A stretch of 17,133 nucleotides of DNA from Deltaproteobacteria bacterium UBA7527. Lineage in GTDB: Bacteria > Desulfobacterota > Syntrophorhabdia > Syntrophorhabdales > Syntrophorhabdaceae. A model generated the notes under the pieces. That model searched no databases and had not been told where the DNA came from. It was given only the letters and a program-made list of their open reading frames with translations. The stretch covers positions 12,638 through 29,770 of the forward strand of contig DLMV01000050.1 in the NCBI GenBank assembly GCA_002478225.1, written 5' to 3'. The position numbers were made by a program, and so were the translations under genes. Position 1 is the stretch's first letter. Every line of letters begins with the position of its first letter. This document shows positions 1-6,621 of the stretch, in pieces.

Positions 1-1
1 C

Positions 2-118
2 GGTGTTGTACAGTTAATCTATCTTGTTATCATCGTTGAGTATTTTGAGCGGCTGGTGCAAAGGAGACGAGAGAAAGACCATGACACCCCACCAATATAT
101 CGAGCGGGAAACGCTTAA
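2..118 (+). CDS. C-terminal end of a membrane protein (partial, cut by window edge)
   Basis: An open frame enters from the left edge and stops at TAA 116-118, giving about 38 residues. It starts with a hydrophobic stretch (VVQLIYLVIIVEYF) followed by a basic tail (RRREK). This is what the last membrane helix and cytoplasmic end of an integral membrane protein look like. It would overlap the following decarboxylase gene by 38 bases. A CDP-alcohol phosphatidyltransferase such as PssA often precedes psd in bacteria and would fit. The visible piece has no diagnostic motif, so that identity is only a guess from position. Confidence 0.45.
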   Translation, partial: GVVQLIYLVIIVEYFERLVQRRREKDHDTPPIYRAGNA

Positions 119-1085
119 CATCAGCACTGAGCGGCTTTACTGGGACAGGGTAATAGGTTTCCTTTACTCTAAGGTAAGAGAAAACGTCCCGTCACTGTTC
201 CGTATCGTGACGGGGCCGCGCACATCAAGCCTGCTCGGTTTCCTGAATTATGAGCTTTTCATTACAGGAAAACTCTCGGGAAATATGAAGTTCCTTAGAC
301 AAAGCGGCATCAATCTCGACGAATGCCTCGAAGACCCGAAACTGCTGGATACCCCGAAAAAGATCTTTGAAAGAAAGATCAGATACTGGGAATGCAGGCC
401 TATGTGTGAGGATTGTGAGGCGGTGGTATCCCCGGCAGATGCAAGGGTCCTTATAGGGTCATTGAGCGAGGGCAAGTCCATTTTCATCAAAGAAAAGTTC
501 TTTGAATACGAGGAGCTTCTTGGCCATGACAAGGGTGAATGGCTTGAGGTCTTCCGTAACGGAGATTTCGCGATCCTCCGGCTTACACCGGACAAGTATC
601 ACTACAACCATACGCCTGTCTCAGGGATTGTGATGGATCTTTACGAGATACCCGGTCGTTATCATTCCTGTAATCCAAGCGCGGTCATAATGACCGTTAC
701 ACCCTACTCAAAGAATAAGAGGGTCGTCACCGTGATCGATACCGATGTCCCGGGGGGCTCGCAGGTCGGCATCGTTGCAATGGTTGAGGTCGTGGCGTTT
801 ATGATAGGCGAGATAACGCAATGCTATTCTGAGGAGCGTTACGACAATCCGGTCAATGTCTCAAGCGGGATGTTTCTGAAGAGGGGCTGTCCCAAGAGTC
901 TTTACAGGCCGGGAAGCAGCACCGACATACTCATATTCCAGAAGGACCGAATAGTTTTTACTGAAGATATTCTGATCAACAGGCTTAATGGCAATGCAAT
1001 GAGCCGCTATACGTTAGGATTTGGAGAGCCGATGGTAGAGACGGATGTAAAGGTACGGTCTCTGATAGCAAAAGGCAGTGTATAG
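81..1085 (+). CDS. psd: Phosphatidylserine decarboxylase (pyruvoyl enzyme)
   Basis: Converts phosphatidylserine to phosphatidylethanolamine at the inner membrane. The proenzyme cleaves itself to make a pyruvoyl group. Visible marks, numbered from the ATG at 81: SPADA near 117-121 with the Asp of the Asp-His-Ser self-cleavage triad; KYHYNHTPVSG near 172-182 with the family histidines; a VGIVAMVEVVAFMIGEI segment; and the cleavage site as PGSST near 277-281, where the first Ser after Gly should become the pyruvoyl. Most bacterial enzymes have LGST here. The length of 334 residues fits the soluble or peripheral type. I chose ATG 81, which is preceded by AAGGAG at 61-66 (a long 14-base gap), over the TTG at 24, because the typical family N-terminus (QYIERET) begins just after it. 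It is followed by heptamer repeats and then the HAD-fusion gene on the same strand. Confidence 0.88.
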   Translation: MTPHQYIERETLNISTERLYWDRVIGFLYSKVRENVPSLFRIVTGPRTSSLLGFLNYELFITGKLSGNMKFLRQSGINLDECLEDPKLLDTPKKIFERKIRYWECRPMCEDCEAVVSPADARVLIGSLSEGKSIFIKEKFFEYEELLGHDKGEWLEVFRNGDFAILRLTPDKYHYNHTPVSGIVMDLYEIPGRYHSCNPSAVIMTVTPYSKNKRVVTVIDTDVPGGSQVGIVAMVEVVAFMIGEITQCYSEERYDNPVNVSSGMFLKRGCPKSLYRPGSSTDILIFQKDRIVFTEDILINRLNGNAMSRYTLGFGEPMVETDVKVRSLIAKGSV

Positions 1086-1086
1086 C

Positions 1087-1169
1087 AGACAGCTCTCAGC
1101 GATCAGCAACAAAAAATATTTTTAAGCTGACGGCTGATAGCTGAAAGCTGATTAACCAAATATTTTTTG
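1087..1169. repeat. Foldback array of 7-base units behind psd
   Basis: Three phased units ending in CAGC (1087-1093, 1094-1100, 1101-1107) are reverse complements of the GCTGANN family. They are followed by four exact tandem GCTGANN units (1126-1153). A perfect 12-base inverted repeat, CAAAAAATATTT at 1110-1121 and its complement at 1158-1169, brackets the forward units. The right arm ends in six T, so the hairpin could stop transcription between psd and the next gene. That role is inference. Confidence 0.7.
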
Positions 1170-1230
1170 AACATTTACCGGCGGTTAACATCGCGGTAGT
1201 ATAGTCAGGTAAAACACAAAGGATCATACG

Positions 1231-2646
1231 ATGATCAACTGGATGACTAAACTTGCATCTCATTACAACAGAACAAGGGACAGATACCCGAACGACAGGA
1301 TTATGATCGTCTTTGATATTGACGGCACGATCCTTGATATGAGGTACGTAATCCTTTACGCACTGAAGGCCTTTGATGAAAGCCACAACACCCGGCATTT
1401 TATTGACCTTAAGGTCTCCGATATCGATTTTCACGAAGAGAACATCAGGTCTTTTCTTGATCATTCAGATATATCGAACGGCGACCAGAGGGAGATTCTG
1501 GAACATTATAGAGATTTTTTCTGGTCGTCTGCCGGGGCATTTGAGGCGCATCGTCCGTTCCGTGGTGTTCTGGAGGTGATCAGGTGGTTCCAGATGCAGC
1601 CCCGTACATACGTAGCGCTCAATACCGGACGACCAGAGTCTTTCAGGCTCCAGACCCTGAATACCTTAAACAGACTGGCAGATGAATACCGGGTAAATTT
1701 TGACGATGACCTTCTCTATATGAAACCTGATGGTTCGGAACTGACAATCCCTGAAGTCAAGGTAAACGGGATACGGCACTTTGAGAGAAAAGGTTACCGG
1801 GTCTGCGCTGTCGTCGATAATGAACCCGAGAACCTCTATGCCGTTTCTCAGGCAGACCCTGAACAGAAGATGCTTCTGCTCCATGCCGATACGATCTTCA
1901 AATCGAAGCGTGCAAACGTGCCTGGGCACGCCGTTAACGGAAAAAGGTATGACTTAACAGCTCTGATCCTGAATAATGCACTCCCGCAGCATACTCAGTT
2001 TGTCTGGTACTGCACTGACGGCATAAGAAGCTTTGATCAGTTTATTCGGTCGAACGTTCACTGGATACAGTTCGATTCCCGCTTCTTTGCATCGTACATG
2101 CAGCAGACATTCAATGATGCCGGACTACCGAACCCTGTCCTGTGCCTGGGCCTGATGAAAAAACACGGCAAAAAGATAAAACTGTTTCTCCGCGAAGGAG
2201 GGGTGATGCCGACAGAGGCGCTCAGGGCACTTTCAAAATATGGATTCGATGCTTCGTCGATTTGCCTTGATGTGGGTATTCCAACCGTCATGGATAGTGA
2301 TGAGAGTATGAAAATCCTGCGGGGCGAGTATCCTCAGATGATCATCCAATGCTGGGTTGACCATCTCGCCCCTCTTATCCTGAACGACCCGGTGTGTGCA
2401 AAAGAGACCCTGGCGGTCATTCGTTCACGGGGTGTCGACAGATTTTCGGTGAACTGGATGCAGCCGAAGAAAAGGCAGATCATAGCGCGATTACTGCGAT
2501 GGGGTTCAGAGGTCGACATAAGGGACGTATACGGATTGGAGTCGTTCCTGCAGGCGGCATTGATGGCGCCGTCTTCAATCACGTCACATTTCAACTTCCC
2601 GGAGTATTACCATGAAGAGAGTCAGTATGATCGTCTTATCGCGTGA
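1231..2646 (+). CDS. HAD-family phosphatase fused to a GDPD-like (PLC-type) domain, active site altered
   Basis: A two-domain protein of 471 residues. The N-terminal part is a HAD hydrolase: VFDIDGT (27-33) with nucleophile Asp29 and general acid/base Asp31, then NTGRPE (131-136) as motif II, a Lys near 177, and VVDNEPEN (194-201) as the metal-binding acidic motif. From about residue 255 the pattern resembles a glycerophosphodiester phosphodiesterase TIM barrel. SFDQF..WIQFDSR (267-284) lines up with the usual NTL.AF..G.D.IEFDVR, and SSITSHFNFPEYY near the C-terminus lines up with the closing GIITDFPE. The opening HRG is not present and the catalytic Glu reads Gln (WIQFD), so this half may bind rather than cleave. 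AAAGGA at 1218-1223 sits seven bases before the ATG. The HAD call is firm. The second domain is my reading of weak similarity. Its place among lipid genes suggests action on a phospholipid headgroup or breakdown product. Confidence 0.7.
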   Translation: MINWMTKLASHYNRTRDRYPNDRIMIVFDIDGTILDMRYVILYALKAFDESHNTRHFIDLKVSDIDFHEENIRSFLDHSDISNGDQREILEHYRDFFWSSAGAFEAHRPFRGVLEVIRWFQMQPRTYVALNTGRPESFRLQTLNTLNRLADEYRVNFDDDLLYMKPDGSELTIPEVKVNGIRHFERKGYRVCAVVDNEPENLYAVSQADPEQKMLLLHADTIFKSKRANVPGHAVNGKRYDLTALILNNALPQHTQFVWYCTDGIRSFDQFIRSNVHWIQFDSRFFASYMQQTFNDAGLPNPVLCLGLMKKHGKKIKLFLREGGVMPTEALRALSKYGFDASSICLDVGIPTVMDSDESMKILRGEYPQMIIQCWVDHLAPLILNDPVCAKETLAVIRSRGVDRFSVNWMQPKKRQIIARLLRWGSEVDIRDVYGLESFLQAALMAPSSITSHFNFPEYYHEESQYDRLIA

Positions 2647-2767
2647 TGCCGAATTGCCTTCATTCATACAACTTCGTTGCCTTCGTCGTCATCGCTTCGA
2701 CGTACTAAAATCTATGCCTCCGGCGCCTCCTCCTCGCCCCACTCTATTTTTGAATGAAATTCGGCAT
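2646..2767. repeat. 122-bp element with inverted terminal repeats (MITE/REP-like candidate)
   Basis: The left end (2646-2666) reads ATGCCGAATT-GCC-TTCATTCA. The right end (2751-2767) is the exact reverse complement of the same sequence without the GCC. Between the arms lie a run rich in CTTCG/CGTCG with a short inverted repeat (CGTCG..CGACG, about 2679-2699) and a C-rich run of CCTCC repeats. It starts on the last base of the HAD-fusion stop codon and ends 18 bases before the next ribosome binding site. No convincing ORF lies inside. The composition differs from both neighbours. It may be a mobile miniature element or a large RNA hairpin. Target-site duplication is not obvious. Confidence 0.5.
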
Positions 2768-2796
2768 GATATATCCAAGAAGGCCGGAGGTAACTG

Positions 2797-3021
2797 ATGA
2801 CCTGTTCAAAATGCAATGCCCATGACCTGTATATGTATCTGGAACGCGACACCAGCATCGGTGTTGAAGTCTGTGTCTGCTCCAAATGCGGGAACCGTAT
2901 TTATGAAGGTTACCCGAAACGGAACGGCTCGGATGAACAGGAGGAGTGGGAGAAGAAGAACATCCCGCAACGCTGGGACCGGAAGGACCCGGAAGACAGC
3001 CTGTCGTCCTTCGCCCGATGA
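2797..3021 (+). CDS. Small zinc-ribbon protein
   Basis: A 74-residue protein with two Cys-x-x-Cys knuckles (Cys3/Cys6 and Cys28/Cys31, plus Cys26), the layout of a one-zinc ribbon. The second half is charged (SDEQEEWEKKN). Zinc ribbons of this size bind nucleic acid or protein partners, and the sequence does not say which. A strong GGAGG (2786-2790) lies six bases before the ATG. The stop overlaps the ATG of the Lgt-like gene (ATGA, 3018-3021), so the two are almost certainly translated together. I do not recognise a named family. Confidence 0.75.
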   Translation: MTCSKCNAHDLYMYLERDTSIGVEVCVCSKCGNRIYEGYPKRNGSDEQEEWEKKNIPQRWDRKDPEDSLSSFAR

Positions 3022-4058
3022 CGAACATCCTCTTTGTCCTCGTCCTTTCCCTGCTGCTGGCCATATCCCTCTGGTGGGGGTTCAAAAAGCTCCCCGGAGA
3101 TGGCCGGCAGATCCTTGCAGCCGTTCCACTTTACAAGAAGGACAGCGAGACCTGGGAAGGTTTGAACATAACCTATTACGGCATGCTTACGGCAAACGCT
3201 CTGGTATTTGCCGTATCGATCATGCTGATACTGATGGGGGCGCTGAATCATACCTGGACGGAAACGCTATCTCTTGTCGTTGTTCTTCTCGGCGTATGCA
3301 TCCCCGCCTCCCGGTTGACGGCGAGGGTCGTGGAAAAAAAGACCAATACATTTACGGTCGGCGGTGCTTCGTTCATCGGGATGCTCTCAGCCCCTTTTGT
3401 CCTGTCAGCTGTCAATATGACAGGGTTTTGCAATATTCCCGTTATCCCTTTCCTCGCGGCAATAGCCATATCGTATGCGTTCGGTGAGGGTGCCGGGCGC
3501 CTTGCCTGCATTAGTTTTGGGTGCTGTTACGGCAAGCCTCTTTCACAATGCGGTCCTTTCGTGAGAAGGTTGTTTTCGAAGACCAGCTTTGTTTTCAGCG
3601 GGAAGACGAAGAAGATATCCTACGAATTCGGCTTAGACGGGCAAGAGGTTATCCCTATCCAGGCGCTCACATCGATAGTATATCTGAGCACCGGCATCGT
3701 TGCAATGCTGTTTTTTCTTGGCGCATCCTATGCCATTGCCCTGATTATCGCGATCTGTTGCACGCAGCTATGGAGGTTCGCATCAGAGTTGTTCCGGGCT
3801 GATTTCAGGGGCGGGAGCAGGCTAAGCGTTTACCAGATGATGTCCCTGTCACTTGTCTGTTGCCCTTTCGCAGTAACGGTTTTTTTTCCTCCAGGGCAGG
3901 CACCTGTCCCTGATATTATGCTGGGATTGAAGGGAATGGTGAATCCCCTTCTGATACTGTGCCTGCAGTCCATATGGATAATCGTGTTTTTTTACTTGGG
4001 AAAAAGCAAAGTGACAGGCGCGACAATATCCTTTTATGTCCGTAAGGACAGGATATAG
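3018..4058 (+). CDS. Divergent Lgt-like (prolipoprotein diacylglyceryl transferase family) membrane protein
   Basis: A 346-residue polytopic membrane protein with hydrophobic segments near 3-20, 55-75, 82-96, 115-135, 140-155, 215-240, 245-260 and at the C-terminus. The pattern resembles Lgt: TFTVGGASFIG (111-121) in place of the family Gly-Gly loop, GEGAGRLACISFGCCYGKP (156-174) in place of the GRxGNFxNGE signature, and IPIQALTS in place of the conserved HPTQLYE. The GCCYG form is common in Lgt paralogues. Lgt moves the diacylglyceryl group from phosphatidylglycerol to the lipobox Cys of prelipoproteins. Loss of the usual residues here makes a changed acceptor, or a non-enzymatic role, plausible. 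I start at ATG 3018, which overlaps the zinc-ribbon stop, rather than 72 bases upstream, because the upstream extension is the polar shadow of the previous gene and the hydrophobic N-terminus begins at once. Confidence 0.62.
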   Translation: MTNILFVLVLSLLLAISLWWGFKKLPGDGRQILAAVPLYKKDSETWEGLNITYYGMLTANALVFAVSIMLILMGALNHTWTETLSLVVVLLGVCIPASRLTARVVEKKTNTFTVGGASFIGMLSAPFVLSAVNMTGFCNIPVIPFLAAIAISYAFGEGAGRLACISFGCCYGKPLSQCGPFVRRLFSKTSFVFSGKTKKISYEFGLDGQEVIPIQALTSIVYLSTGIVAMLFFLGASYAIALIIAICCTQLWRFASELFRADFRGGSRLSVYQMMSLSLVCCPFAVTVFFPPGQAPVPDIMLGLKGMVNPLLILCLQSIWIIVFFYLGKSKVTGATISFYVRKDRI

Positions 4059-4131
4059 TCTGTAATTTCGAGAATAATTAACCGATTTTATCATAGTTTC
4101 TTAACAAACATTCAATATTATTCCATGTGAG

Positions 4132-4483
4132 ATGAATAGAGGCATATTAAACGATTATATAAAACATACAGTGGACAAAAAGGTACCGATCATTGACAAC
4201 GGCAATATACAATGCACTTCATGCAGGTCAAAGCCTTATACAGGTACGGAAAGGCGAGAGAGAAAAAGCGTTTTTTTGCATCATATGCGGGAGGCAGTTT
4301 ATCGCAGGCCATGAGAGGCATTTTCCCAAGGCGAGACCGGTCTGCAAAAAATGCGGAAGGAAGATGTGCATATATCAGAATGAAAGCCTTTTTGTGCGAT
4401 ACAGGTGTTCAGGATACCCGGTATGTAAAAGTTGCATAAAGATATCAAGAGAAGATAACGTCATCAAGGAGGAGGACAAATGA
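4132..4483 (+). pseudogene. Decayed zinc-binding, transposase-like gene (two frameshifts)
   Basis: No single frame encodes the whole protein, but three frames join into one coherent zinc-binding sequence. Frame 1 from ATG 4132 gives ..IQCTSCRS up to about 4230. Stepping back one base gives KALYRYGKAREKKRFF up to about 4276. Stepping back one base again gives CIICGRQFIAGHERHFPK and on to the TGA at 4481-4483, with two further Cys pairs (CKKCG, CSGYPVCKSC). The joined pattern C-x2-C, RYG..KRFFC-x2-CGRQF matches the zinc-binding head of IS1/InsA-type transposases. Both breaks are single-base losses, the second in a run of seven T (4271-4277). No catalytic DDE domain follows. The 96-residue frame ending here starts with TTG and lacks a good ribosome site. 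It could still be a living small zinc protein if the T run slips. Confidence 0.55.
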
Positions 4484-4629
4484 GTTACTACATCCACGAG
4501 ATCGTCAACCTGCTCCAGGGGAAAAGTTATTTTGATTATTCCAAAGCGATGAAAAATGATCAGTGTATCTATAACGCGGCTTCGAAGATGGGGGAGGCGA
4601 TGCTGTCGGTGGTGACCTTTTTTGTGTAA
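4480..4629 (+). CDS. 49-residue small protein of unknown function
   Basis: Starts at ATG 4480, overlapping the TGA of the preceding frame (ATGA), and stops at TAA 4627-4629. A near-perfect Shine-Dalgarno, AAGGAGGAGG (4466-4475), lies four bases upstream and is one of the strongest in the window. This is the main reason to believe the gene is real. The protein (MSYYIHEIVNLLQGKSYFDY at its start) is mixed in charge, has one Cys and ends in a short hydrophobic tail (MLSVVTFFV). No family is recognised. The stop lies 16 bases before the acyltransferase ATG, so the two are likely co-translated. Confidence 0.55.
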   Translation: MSYYIHEIVNLLQGKSYFDYSKAMKNDQCIYNAASKMGEAMLSVVTFFV

Positions 4630-4645
4630 GGAGTTAACGAACAGA

Positions 4646-6493
4646 ATGAGGAACGAAGACAGCGACAAGATATTCGCTTTAAACATGAGATTCCAGAATC
4701 CCTTACAAAGAAGGCTTTTCTCTTTTTGCAGTTCGACGCTTGAACGTCTTCTGCTTTTACAGAGATTAAACGAGATCTACGAAAGCATATTGATGAACGG
4801 TGATGAGAATGGTTCTTTCCTGGATAATGTCCTCAGGACATTGCGCGTAGCATATGAGATATCGGATCCGGATCGCTCCCGTATACCCAAAACGGGCCCG
4901 GTTGTTGTCGTTGCAAACCATCCCTTCGGCTCTATAGAAGGTATTATCCTAGCGCACGTACTTCTTTCGGTCCGGACCGACGCGAAGATCATTGCAAATT
5001 ATCTACTGCAGTGTATTCCCGAAATGAGGAGGATATTGATCCCCGTCGATCCTTTCGGCGGGCAAGAGACCCCGAAAAGGAATATCAGGCCGTTGAAAGA
5101 TGCCATAGGCTGGCTGAGGAGTGGCGGCATGTTGGGTATTTTCCCTGCCGGTGGCGTATCACACATTCATTTAAGGAAGAGAGAGATTACGGACCCTGAA
5201 TGGAGTGAAACGGTTGCGGGTATCGTCAGATCGGGCAAAGCCAGTGTGCTCCCTGTTTATTTTGACGGTAGTAATGGTCTGTTTTTCCAGTTGGCCGGGC
5301 TTGTTCACAGAAGGTTGAGGACGGCCTTGCTGCCGCGGGAGTTGCTGAACAAAAGCAACAGGTTCCTGCGTTTACAAATTGGGAACCTCATCCCCTTCGA
5401 GAGGATCCAGACCTTCCGAACGGCACAGGAATTGACCGCGTATCTGAGGTTTCAAACCTATGCGTTAAAACATGCAAGGAAAGACAAGATATTAAAGACA
5501 GGGGAAGATAATATAATCGGGGAAAAGAAATCGATGAGAGATGTCGGTGCGATAACGGGTGGGCCTGATCCGGAGTTGATTTACCGGGAAATATCCCTTC
5601 TTCCACAAGACCAGACGCTTCTGGAAAACAATGAATATGTCGTATTTCACTCAACGGCAGACCGGATACCAAACCTGCTTTATGAGATAGGTCGTATCAG
5701 AGAGATATCGTTTCAAAGTGCAGGAGAGGGCACTGGAAGGGCCATTGATCTGGATTGTTTTGACCTCTATTATATTCATCTCATTCTCTGGAACAAGATC
5801 AAGAGGGAGCTTGTCGGCGCATACCGGATAGGACCGGCAGACAAGATCATTCAACGATTTGGCATGAATGGACTATATACAAATACGCTTTTTGATTATA
5901 AGCCCAGATTAAGGGACCATCTGTCTTCCGGTCTCGAACTGGGCAGATCCTTTATACGCCCTTCATATCAGAAACAGTACACACCGCTTTTCTTTCTCTG
6001 GAAGGGGATATGCCGTTTTGTATCCCGGAATCCGCAGTATAAGATCCTTTTTGGACCAGTAACGATAAGCAACAATTACAGCGAACTCTCCCGTCAGCTC
6101 ATAATATCTTTCTTGAAGTCGAATAATTATATCCCGGCGATCGCCCGTTTCGTAAAACCGAAACTGCCTCCTTGCAGCAGTACCGTGAAAAAGCGTGAGG
6201 CACATACAGCAAACGTCCTCGCAAAGGACATTGAACAACTGTCCGCCCTGATATCCGACATTGAGCATGATAGGAAAGGGCTCCCGGTACTTCTCAAACA
6301 ATATATCAAACTGGGAGGAAAGCTGATGGGTTTCAATGTGGATCCTTCATTTAGCAATGGCCTTGACGGGTTGATCATCGCTGATCTCACGCAATGCAAC
6401 AGAAAGCTGCTGGCACATTATATGGGTAAAGAAGAGCTGCGTCATTTTCTTGAATTCCACGGTATCAACGAGACGGAAAGTTGCGCAGCGTAA
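4646..6493 (+). CDS. olsF: Bifunctional acyltransferase, OlsF-type ornithine lipid synthase
   Basis: A 615-residue fusion. The first half is a PlsC/hemolysin-type acyltransferase: VVVANHPFGSIEG (about 87-99) with the catalytic His, and FPAGG (166-170) as a substrate-binding block. The second half, from about 315, resembles OlsB-type GNAT N-acyltransferases (EYVVFHSTADRIPNLLYEIGR..AYRIGPADKII). OlsF proteins have this order. The C-terminal half adds a 3-hydroxyacyl chain to the amino group of ornithine and the N-terminal half adds the second chain, giving a phosphorus-free ornithine lipid. Here the acidic residue after the His is Glu (H-x5-E) where Asp is usual. A tail of about 100 residues follows the GNAT region. 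The start is ATG 4646 with AAGGAG at 4628-4633. An upstream TTG at 4622 overlaps the small ORF and is less likely. A different amino-acid acceptor cannot be excluded. Confidence 0.72.
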   Translation: MRNEDSDKIFALNMRFQNPLQRRLFSFCSSTLERLLLLQRLNEIYESILMNGDENGSFLDNVLRTLRVAYEISDPDRSRIPKTGPVVVVANHPFGSIEGIILAHVLLSVRTDAKIIANYLLQCIPEMRRILIPVDPFGGQETPKRNIRPLKDAIGWLRSGGMLGIFPAGGVSHIHLRKREITDPEWSETVAGIVRSGKASVLPVYFDGSNGLFFQLAGLVHRRLRTALLPRELLNKSNRFLRLQIGNLIPFERIQTFRTAQELTAYLRFQTYALKHARKDKILKTGEDNIIGEKKSMRDVGAITGGPDPELIYREISLLPQDQTLLENNEYVVFHSTADRIPNLLYEIGRIREISFQSAGEGTGRAIDLDCFDLYYIHLILWNKIKRELVGAYRIGPADKIIQRFGMNGLYTNTLFDYKPRLRDHLSSGLELGRSFIRPSYQKQYTPLFFLWKGICRFVSRNPQYKILFGPVTISNNYSELSRQLIISFLKSNNYIPAIARFVKPKLPPCSSTVKKREAHTANVLAKDIEQLSALISDIEHDRKGLPVLLKQYIKLGGKLMGFNVDPSFSNGLDGLIIADLTQCNRKLLAHYMGKEELRHFLEFHGINETESCAA

Positions 6494-6496
6494 CTG

Positions 6497-6520
6497 AAGG
6501 CATCGGTGTCGGCCTTTCCC
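6497..6520 (+). terminator. Weak hairpin behind olsF
   Basis: AAGGC (6497-6501) pairs with GCCTT (6512-6516), with a G-T pair extending the stem, a 10-base loop, and only TTCCC after it. It is placed where a terminator for olsF would be, between convergent genes, but the stem is short and the T tract poor. Confidence 0.25.
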
Positions 6521-6592
6521 CGCAAACATGCTCATTTTATTTCACAGCCCGTTACGCCTTACAACTCATGGGTTTGTTGCCGATCACTGTGT

Positions 6593-6613
6593 GCTGACTG
6601 CTGACGGCTATTT
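6593..6613. repeat. Short array of 7-base GCTGANN units
   Basis: Two exact units (GCTGACT at 6593-6599, GCTGACG at 6600-6606) and a third decayed one (GCTATTT) lie between the convergent ends of olsF and the small - strand gene. This is the same unit family as the array behind psd. Confidence 0.5.
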
Positions 6614-6621
6614 ACTGTTTT

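Noticed and set aside
2612..2797. 61-residue frame across the end of the HAD-fusion gene and the inverted-end element
   Set aside because: Low-complexity product (PPAPPPRP), no family pattern, and it overlaps the repeat element.
2816..3487. 223-residue + strand frame across the zinc-ribbon and Lgt-like genes
   Set aside because: The composition is typical of an out-of-frame shadow (rich in Arg and Pro), it has no ribosome site, and both covered genes are supported by start sites and motifs.
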